A DNA stretch of 5,611 nucleotides from an uncultured Bacilli bacterium (GTDB lineage Bacteria > Bacillota_I > Bacilli_A > RF39 > UBA660). Where the stretch lies: positions 1 to 5,611 of the forward strand of contig CAOWNX010000057.1 in NCBI GenBank assembly GCA_948552115.1, given 5' to 3'. The notes beneath the pieces are model-generated. The model had not been told where the DNA came from. It did not search any database and worked only from the letters and a program-made list of their open reading frames with translations. The translations under genes and the position numbers were made by a program. Below are positions 1-3,869 of this stretch, piece by piece. Numbering within the stretch: position 1 is the first letter of the stretch; each line of letters opens with the position of its first letter.

Positions 1-1
1 G

Positions 2-601
2 AAACATTTAGATAATTGTAAATTAACTATAGGAATTAATTCGGATTTAGATGATGCTTTTTTAAAATCTAAACTTGAAAAATTTGTAAAAAAATTTCCA
101 AAAATAAATCTTAAAGTAATACATGGAGATACTGAAATGCTGTTGAAAAGATTAAAGCAATATAGCGTAGATGTTATAATTTATAAGGTTAATTCTAATC
201 GGATATATGATTTTGATAGTCTGCAACAAGTACATTTAATGAAATCATACTATTGCTTCACTTATAATCCTTTAAAATTTCATTATGAAAGTCTATCTCA
301 GGCTCCCGTTATTATTCCAACTAATAGCATAGAAGATAGGACTTTCTTTGATCATTTTTTCAAAAAAAATAATTATAATTTTAAAGTGATATATGAATTT
401 GATACTTTTGAAGATATGAAATCCTCTATTTTAAGTGGACTTGGAGTAGGAATTCTATTAGAACCGGCGATATGTGATCATACATTTTTAAAACTAGAAA
501 GAACAGAAATGTCTGCAGATATTAATTTATCTTATGTTAAAGAGATGGTAACGCCTTCTACTATTGAATTTTTGAAGTTGTTTAAAATAGATATTTATTA
601 G
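2..601 (+). CDS. LysR-type transcriptional regulator, C-terminal effector-binding domain (5' partial)
   Basis: The frame is open from the left edge and stops at TAG 599-601, giving 199 visible residues. The first ATG in frame (137) is internal, not the true start. The visible part begins with the opening strand of a LysR substrate-binding domain (LTIGINSDLDD), followed by a helix (KLEKFVKKFPKINLKVIHGD), which matches the usual 'F..(r)yP.i.l.l..g' pattern, and then 'LLKRLKQYSVDVIIY', the L...D motif of the fold. A later 'GLGVGILLEP' matches the 'G.Gia.lP' loop near the effector pocket. The N-terminal winged helix-turn-helix (about 85-90 residues) lies outside the window. LysR proteins bind DNA as tetramers and respond to a small-molecule co-inducer; the ligand cannot be read here. 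It is co-directional with the radical SAM gene, so it may or may not regulate it. Family call is good; target is unknown. Confidence 0.83.
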   Translation, partial: KHLDNCKLTIGINSDLDDAFLKSKLEKFVKKFPKINLKVIHGDTEMLLKRLKQYSVDVIIYKVNSNRIYDFDSLQQVHLMKSYYCFTYNPLKFHYESLSQAPVIIPTNSIEDRTFFDHFFKKNNYNFKVIYEFDTFEDMKSSILSGLGVGILLEPAICDHTFLKLERTEMSADINLSYVKEMVTPSTIEFLKLFKIDIY

Positions 602-621
602 TATTATTTGCAATTTTGCAA

Positions 622-656
622 AATTATTTTACAAAAATAATTAATGTTATTATTTT
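622..656 (+). repeat. Overlapping AT-only inverted repeats after the LysR gene
   Basis: AATTATTTT (622-630) can pair with AAAATAATT (634-642), and AAAATAAT (634-641) can alternatively pair with ATTATTTT (649-656). The two pairings exclude each other. All pairs are A-T, so stability is low. This could be a weak part of the end of the LysR transcript or simply composition. Confidence 0.3.
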
Positions 657-666
657 ATATTTTTTG

Positions 667-672
667 TATAAT
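667..672 (+). promoter_or_regulatory. Candidate -10 box for the radical SAM gene
   Basis: A perfect TATAAT lies at 667-672, preceded by a T-rich stretch. No good -35 is visible at 16-18 bp spacing (the region reads AATGTTAT). Transcription would start near 679, giving a 5' leader of only about 20 nt before the ATG at 700. Confidence 0.5.
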
Positions 673-699
673 AGCCACCTGTTAGCAGGAGGTTTTTTT
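673..699 (+). terminator. Terminator-like hairpin that contains the radical SAM ribosome site
   Basis: CCACCTG (675-681), loop TTAG, CAGGAGG (686-692) form a stem with one A-A mismatch, extended by G674-T693 and A673-T694, and followed by seven Ts (693-699). This is the layout of an intrinsic terminator and would end transcripts arriving from the LysR gene. The 3' arm holds AGGAGG (687-692), the Shine-Dalgarno of the next gene, so the same fold would also hide the ribosome site. See the findings for the promoter overlap. Confidence 0.6.
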
Positions 700-1803
700 A
701 TGAGTGTGATTGATTTACATTATACTTGGTTAGTAATTAATTCTATTGTAGGATGTTCTAATGGTTGTAAATATTGTTTTTTGTTTAATCAATATCCCGA
801 AATAACTGTGTATGCTTCACCAGAAGAATCGATAACTCAATTACTACAATATCCTTACTATGATAAAGATATTCCATTGTGTTTATTTCCTAATACTGAT
901 ATTTTTTTATCCGAAAATAATAGATCTTATTTATTGAAAATACTAGAGATAATAGAAAAGAAAGGAATATTTAATGATATTGTTTTGATTACAAAATGTA
1001 AAATTCCAGATTATATCATTGAACGATTCAAAAAATTTCAAGAGAATGGACATAATATAGTGATTTATTTAAGCTATTCTGGATTGAATCAAGAATTAGA
1101 GCCTAATGTTAATCCAGATGAGATAGTGAATAATTTTAAAAAGCTAAGTGAAAATAAAATACCTGTTGTACATTATTATCGTCCCTTTATTCCACAAAAT
1201 TCCGATAAAAATAAAATAAAAGCGTTGTTAGATCGCGTCAAAAATTATTCACAAGCCTGTGTAGTAACAGGTTTAATGGTAGATTCTAAGAAGTTAGAAT
1301 TTTATGATTTTTGGCAAGAATTAAAGGATATTAATCTATCAGAACTATCACATTCTTCCTCTGTGTGGCCCGAAGAATCTTGGAAATTTTTTCAACATCA
1401 ATCAACATTAAGAAATACTTATTTTTTAAATAGTTGTGCACTTAATTCTGTTTTTCAGCGTCCATGTTTTTATTATGGTACTGAAGAATGTAATCGTTCT
1501 TGTAGTTGTGATTTAGAGCAAAGAGAAAGGTGTCAAAGAGCTGTTCAAGAAATAGATTTTGATTTTGTTTTAAAAAAATTACATTATATATTGAAAGAAT
1601 TTAATTTAGAAGGATATCAATATGTTATTCATTCTAACAATTCGATAGAATTGATTGGAGATCCTTTACCAACACAAATTTTAATATATTTAATTCATAT
1701 ATTAGGAGTAAAAGTATTTTCTAAAAATAGTAGAGGCTTAAATGATGTTTATAATTCATGTTTGAATGATTCGAAAGCATATATTTTAAGGAGGAATAAA
1801 TAA
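700..1803 (+). CDS. Radical SAM protein, SplB/COG1533-like, with a C-terminal six-cysteine cluster
   Basis: 367 residues. ATG 700 is chosen because AGGAGG (687-692) sits 7 nt upstream; an in-frame TTG at 616 would place start codons upstream of the promoter and hairpin. Cys19-x3-Cys23-x2-Cys26 (GCSNGCKYCF) is the radical SAM motif that binds a [4Fe-4S] cluster and cleaves S-adenosylmethionine to a 5'-deoxyadenosyl radical. The barrel shows landmarks of the spore photoproduct lyase-like branch: NTD at 65-67, ITKCK at 97-101, LSYSGL at 124-129, EPN at 134-136 and RPFIPQNSD at 161-169. A second cluster, Cys246, 256, 264, 268, 270 and 278 (ending QRERC), could hold an auxiliary Fe-S centre or zinc. 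The last 85 residues form an unrecognised C-terminal domain. It is soluble, without signal peptide. It abuts the MazG-like gene. Family is secure; substrate is unknown. True SplB lyases act on DNA in spores, and nothing here proves that activity. Confidence 0.88.
   Translation: MSVIDLHYTWLVINSIVGCSNGCKYCFLFNQYPEITVYASPEESITQLLQYPYYDKDIPLCLFPNTDIFLSENNRSYLLKILEIIEKKGIFNDIVLITKCKIPDYIIERFKKFQENGHNIVIYLSYSGLNQELEPNVNPDEIVNNFKKLSENKIPVVHYYRPFIPQNSDKNKIKALLDRVKNYSQACVVTGLMVDSKKLEFYDFWQELKDINLSELSHSSSVWPEESWKFFQHQSTLRNTYFLNSCALNSVFQRPCFYYGTEECNRSCSCDLEQRERCQRAVQEIDFDFVLKKLHYILKEFNLEGYQYVIHSNNSIELIGDPLPTQILIYLIHILGVKVFSKNSRGLNDVYNSCLNDSKAYILRRNK
1788..1794 (+). promoter_or_regulatory. Shine-Dalgarno site of the MazG-like gene inside the radical SAM gene
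   Basis: AAGGAGG lies in the last codons of the radical SAM gene (encoding part of LRRN), 9 nt before ATG 1804. The strong site plus zero spacing between stop and start implies translational coupling. Confidence 0.75.
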
Positions 1804-2370
1804 ATGAAAGAAATTATGTTATTTTTAAATCATTATTATGATGCGGCACTTAAATTGAGTTACGATTTTGGTAAAACTAGGGATCATGATTGGTCTCCAA
1901 TGGTAATATTAAATGAATTAGCCATTCAAATTGGACATGTATATAACATTATATATTCTAGTGATGCTGTGAATGAACCAAATAGACAATTTACAAATAT
2001 GGGTGATGAATTTTCTGATGTTTTATTGCAATTGATTGCTCTTTCTGCAAGTATGAATTTTAATTTTTTTGATATCCAAACAATTGCATCATTGGAAGAA
2101 ACTAGTTGGTATGCGTATCCAGTCTTATTCGGTCAATTAAATGAAGCGATTATGGAAAAGTATGGTTTGCGATTTTCAAAACCACGTGCTGGTTTTGCTA
2201 CATTAGATGACTTTATTAAAAATCGTATTTTTAGGCTTTTTGATGTAACTTTTCAAATTGCTTCTAAACTAGAGTTAGATTTAGATAAAGAATTTGAATT
2301 AATGTTAATTGATGCTAATAATTTTTTGAAAAAATTTGATTATGGAAGACGTAAGATCAAAAAAGATTAG
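1804..2370 (+). CDS. MazG-like all-alpha nucleotide pyrophosphohydrolase-fold protein (degenerate)
   Basis: 188 residues, starting on the base after the TAA of the radical SAM gene. Two helices carry the marks of the all-alpha NTP pyrophosphohydrolase fold: NELAIQIGHVYN (37-48) and GDEFSDVLLQLIAL (67-80), the latter with Glu69-x-x-Asp72, the ExxD half of the ExxE/ExxD magnesium site. The first helix has Glu38 but a Gln at position 42 rather than a clean ExxE, so the metal site may be altered. The second half (111-178) repeats the helix pattern: LNEAIMEKYG, then RLFDVTFQIASKLELDLD and NFLKKFDYGR, but it lacks the acidic set. This resembles a tandem MazG layout with one decayed copy. Members of the fold hydrolyse (d)NTPs or modified nucleotides to monophosphate and pyrophosphate. 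Whether this one is catalytic is not settled. It is very likely co-expressed with the radical SAM enzyme. Confidence 0.6.
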   Translation: MKEIMLFLNHYYDAALKLSYDFGKTRDHDWSPMVILNELAIQIGHVYNIIYSSDAVNEPNRQFTNMGDEFSDVLLQLIALSASMNFNFFDIQTIASLEETSWYAYPVLFGQLNEAIMEKYGLRFSKPRAGFATLDDFIKNRIFRLFDVTFQIASKLELDLDKEFELMLIDANNFLKKFDYGRRKIKKD

Positions 2371-2393
2371 TTCATTTGTAATGAGGTAAAGTT

Positions 2394-2801
2394 ATGAAAT
2401 CTGAAATTAAATCAAAAAGGCTTTTGAATAAAATTTATCGAAAAAATTTATTAGATTATTTTTTTCATAAGAATAATTATGTTTTTGATAATGGTCAAAC
2501 TCAAGAAATGATAGATATTAAACGAGATATTTTTCAATATATTATTATTCAATTAAAATTAGATGTTTTCAAAGAAGGCTATTTGGTTTTTATTATGATT
2601 TGTATAGATAATAAAGTAATTACTCACCAATTTACTAAATATTTTTCTGATAAACATGTATCTAAAGAGTATATGATTTATTTAAAAAATTTAATATTTA
2701 ATTTATCTGATGATGAAATTATAGAACAATGTTATCATCAAATGCCTTCTTTTTTCCAAATTTTAAAGGGAAATTATAGCATGAGTTGGAAAGAATTGTG
2801 A
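2394..2801 (+). CDS. Hypothetical protein, third gene of the radical SAM operon
   Basis: 135 residues; I do not recognise a family. ATG 2394 follows GAGG (2383-2386) at 7 nt, only 23 nt after the MazG-like stop, so it likely shares the transcript. The N terminus is basic (KSEIKSKRLLNKIYRKN); the middle is strongly hydrophobic and aromatic (IFQYIIIQLKL, YLVFIMICID) but interrupted by charges, which looks like buried strands or helices of a small soluble protein and not a clear membrane segment. The C terminus is mixed helix (NLSDDEIIEQCYHQMPSFF). There are no catalytic motifs or cysteine clusters. Its TGA (2799-2801) also forms the start of a TGACAT word seen again in the downstream repeats, so the 3' end may have been shaped by an insertion. 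Base composition matches its neighbours. Confidence 0.7.
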   Translation: MKSEIKSKRLLNKIYRKNLLDYFFHKNNYVFDNGQTQEMIDIKRDIFQYIIIQLKLDVFKEGYLVFIMICIDNKVITHQFTKYFSDKHVSKEYMIYLKNLIFNLSDDEIIEQCYHQMPSFFQILKGNYSMSWKEL

Positions 2802-2832
2802 CATGAAAATGATATACTTCGAAAATAAAAAT

Positions 2833-2928
2833 GATACAAACTGGGAACAATTTTGACATAAATTGGGAACAAATTCATACATAATTTTGACATAAATTGG
2901 GAACGAATTCATACATAATTTTGACATA
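2833..2928 (+). repeat. 34-bp tandem direct repeats (two full, two partial copies)
   Basis: Copies at 2849-2882 and 2883-2916 are the same length and differ at one base (AACAAATTC versus AACGAATTC). A third copy begins at 2917 and keeps the first 12 bases (AATTTTGACATA). Upstream, 2833-2848 (GATACAAACTGGGAAC) matches 13 of 16 bases of GACATAAATTGGGAAC from the unit. Each unit contains TTTTGACATAAATTGGGAAC. There are no spacers, so it is not a CRISPR array. The 34-bp period is near three helical turns, which fits a protein-binding array such as transposase sites at an IS21- or Tn7-like end, or iterons. No transposase is in the window. Confidence 0.8.
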
Positions 2929-2946
2929 TACAAAGACATAGTTATG

Positions 2947-2955
2947 TGGTATTAT
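2947..2955 (+). promoter_or_regulatory. Candidate extended -10 promoter
   Basis: TGGTATTAT (2947-2955) fits the TGnTATAAT extended -10 pattern with one mismatch. Directly upstream is a short dyad, ACATA-GT-TATGT (2936-2947), and a TTGACA (2921-2926) which is too far (23 bp) to be its normal -35. A start near 2962 would lead straight into the terminator at 2983-3008. A second TATAAT lies at 2959-2964 without a good -35. Confidence 0.4.
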
Positions 2956-2982
2956 GGTTATAATTGAGGTTAGCTCTCGCTT

Positions 2983-3008
2983 AAAGAATTCTTATGGAGT
3001 TCTTTTTT
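2983..3008 (+). terminator. Intrinsic terminator in the long intergenic region
   Basis: AAAGAATTC (2983-2991), loop TTATG, GAGTTCTTT (2997-3005) form a 9-bp stem with one T-G wobble. The T run continues to 3008. It could end the radical SAM operon transcript, or a short RNA from the promoter at 2947-2955. Confidence 0.6.
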
Positions 3009-3052
3009 CTTTGCAAAAATACAAGTTGAGCTTTGAAAATGGCAAAGAATCC

Positions 3053-3080
3053 TTGACATTTTGATTTATTTATATAAAAT
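3053..3080 (+). promoter_or_regulatory. Sigma-A-type promoter for the 57/99-codon pair
   Basis: Perfect TTGACA at 3053-3058, 16 bp, then TAAAAT at 3075-3080 (TATAAA at 3073 is an alternative). It is well placed for the ATG at 3119, giving a leader of roughly 30 nt. Confidence 0.65.
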
Positions 3081-3090
3081 AAATACATCA
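3062..3090 (+). promoter_or_regulatory. 29-bp dyad centred on the -10 box: candidate operator
   Basis: The arms TGATtTATTTAT (3062-3073) and ATAAATAcATCA (3079-3090) are inverted repeats matching at 11 of 12 positions, centred at 3076. The dyad covers the -10 element, so a dimeric repressor bound here would block polymerase. Which protein binds is not known; the product of the downstream gene pair is a plausible autoregulator. Confidence 0.5.
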
Positions 3091-3091
3091 T

Positions 3092-3106
3092 TGGAAATTT
3101 TTTCCA
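3092..3106 (+). promoter_or_regulatory. Short dyad in the leader of the 57-codon gene
   Basis: TGGAAA-TTT-TTTCCA is a perfect 6-bp inverted repeat with a 3-base centre, directly before the ribosome site AAGGGGGA (3108-3115). It could be a second operator half or a small RNA hairpin. Confidence 0.35.
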
Positions 3107-3118
3107 TAAGGGGGATTT

Positions 3119-3292
3119 ATGAGAGTATTACTAGAAGAAAGGATAATGAATCAATATGATACACGTCAATTATTTGAAGAAGTAATTAAATTGTTTGATG
3201 ATTTTAATGCGAAACAATTTTTTGCTCAAGAATATTTATGTAAAATAAGTAAGGATGTCATAAATTTAAAATCTTTAAATCATAAAAAATGA
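3119..3292 (+). CDS. Small hypothetical protein, 57 residues, overlapping the next gene
   Basis: ATG 3119 follows a purine-rich site AAGGGGGA (3108-3115) at short spacing and a good promoter (3053-3080), so it is likely expressed. The protein starts MRVLLEERIMNQYDTRQLFE and is rich in Leu, Lys, Glu, Asp and Phe, with one probable amphipathic helix (QLFEEVIKLFDDFNAKQFFAQEYL, residues 17-40); no known motif is seen. Its TGA (3290-3292) overlaps the ATG of the 99-residue ORF (3289-3291). Because that ORF has no ribosome site, the two may be coupled or may be one gene split by a slip in the A6 run at 3284-3289. Not recognised. Confidence 0.6.
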   Translation: MRVLLEERIMNQYDTRQLFEEVIKLFDDFNAKQFFAQEYLCKISKDVINLKSLNHKK

Positions 3293-3588
3293 AAAAAGAT
3301 TTAACTTTTAGGACAGTCTTAAAGAGAGATCAATGTTTAAATTATGTTGTTGACTTTGAGAAAAAAATAGAATTTTTAAAATCTCAATTAACCGATGATG
3401 AAATGATAGTTTATACATATTCCTTAGAAGAAAGAGAGCTTGATAAGATTATACGAAATCGTCTTAATAAATCACCTCATAAATATTATCAAATTAAGAA
3501 AAGTTGTTATTTAAAAATTGCTTTATTGTTTCGTTTAGTACCCTCAATAGAAGAAAATTCATGTTTAGAAATTACTCAGATGATATGA
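3289..3588 (+). CDS. Small HTH protein, sigma-70 region 4 / ArpU-like (tentative)
   Basis: 99 residues. The ATG overlaps the previous stop (ATGA) and has no Shine-Dalgarno, so translation depends on coupling or frameshifting. Residues 34-78 read L-T-D-D-E-M-I-V-Y-x-Y-S-L-E-E-R-E-L-D-K-I-I, then NRLNKSPHKYYQIKKSCYLKIA. This pattern (a 'L.d.E..iv...Y' helix, a 'D..I...L..S' turn, then a recognition helix 'YYqiKk..y.KiA') resembles sigma region 4 and the ArpU/RinA family of phage late-gene regulators. That resemblance is by eye; family proteins are usually nearer 130-150 residues, about the combined length of this ORF and the 57-residue one. An intrinsic terminator overlaps its stop codon. Likely role: DNA-binding regulator of a phage-like or mobile cassette. 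Moderate to low confidence in the function, better in its being coding. Confidence 0.55.
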   Translation: MKKDLTFRTVLKRDQCLNYVVDFEKKIEFLKSQLTDDEMIVYTYSLEERELDKIIRNRLNKSPHKYYQIKKSCYLKIALLFRLVPSIEENSCLEITQMI

Positions 3589-3601
3589 GTAGTTTTTTTT
3601 T
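3569..3601 (+). terminator. Intrinsic terminator overlapping the end of the 99-residue gene
   Basis: AAATTACTCA (3569-3578), loop GATGATA, TGAGTAGTTT (3586-3595) form a 10-bp stem with one wobble, followed by a T run to 3601. The TGA stop (3586-3588) is in the 3' arm. The next gene starts only 17 nt after the T run. Confidence 0.65.
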
Positions 3602-3617
3602 GGAAGGAAGTAATATT

Positions 3618-3845
3618 ATGAAATTAGAAATTAATCATGAAATTGTCTCAAAAATTTTGAAAGATTTTCTTGTCTTTCTCGAAGATGGAGTTGTAGATAC
3701 TCCTGAACGTTTTCCTTATTTGATGGCTTGTGTTCATTTTATGGAAGAATTAGAAAAGAAAGGTGTTGAGGTGTCCTTTGATACTTTTGACTCTGAAATT
3801 GTAGATGCAATTGCTAAAGAGATTGGAGAGTATTTAAGCCATTAA
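3618..3845 (+). CDS. Small acidic hypothetical protein, 75 residues
   Basis: ATG 3618 is chosen because AAGGA (3604-3608) lies 9 nt upstream; the longer frame back to 3504 overlaps the 99-residue gene and the terminator and has no ribosome site. The protein is acidic and helical: a first helix (NHEIVSKILKDFLVFLED, 6-23), a linker with DTPERFPYL (27-35), a helix (MACVHFMEELEKKGV, 36-50), then FDTFDSEIVDAIAKEIGEYL (54-73). No membrane segment or catalytic motif is visible and I do not recognise the family. It sits behind a terminator with no room for a promoter between, so it needs read-through or a promoter inside the previous gene. It ends 16 nt from the stop of the convergent minus-strand gene. 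Confidence 0.68.
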   Translation: MKLEINHEIVSKILKDFLVFLEDGVVDTPERFPYLMACVHFMEELEKKGVEVSFDTFDSEIVDAIAKEIGEYLSH

Positions 3846-3846
3846 A

Positions 3847-3869
3847 AAAGATAGAAAATTTCTATCTTT
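3847..3869 (-). terminator. Convergent terminator hairpin
   Basis: AAAGATAGAAA (3847-3857) and TTTCTATCTTT (3859-3869) are perfect 11-bp inverted repeats. On the minus strand the stem is followed by a run of Ts (complement of 3844-3849), the stronger orientation. On the plus strand it follows the 75-residue gene with only the three Ts of the stem, so it may work both ways. It contains the minus-strand stop codon TAG (complement of 3862-3864). Confidence 0.7.

Noticed and set aside
616..699. Upstream TTG start extending the radical SAM protein by 28 residues
   Set aside because: It has no ribosome site, lies upstream of the -10 box and hairpin, and the added residues are not part of the conserved barrel; ATG 700 has AGGAGG at ideal distance.
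2833..2928. CRISPR array
   Set aside because: The 34-bp units are directly abutting with no spacers and no cas genes are present.
2966..3008. tRNA-like sequence (TTAGCTC near a hairpin)
   Set aside because: No T-arm GTTC pattern and no cloverleaf pairing; the hairpin with a T run is better read as a terminator.
2954..3064. 36-codon plus-strand frame starting MVIIEVSSRLK
   Set aside because: No Shine-Dalgarno; it runs through a terminator and the -35 box of the next promoter, so it is most likely chance.
3504..3617. N-terminal extension of the 75-residue protein
   Set aside because: It overlaps the 99-residue gene in another frame and the terminator; the ATG at 3618 has its own ribosome site.
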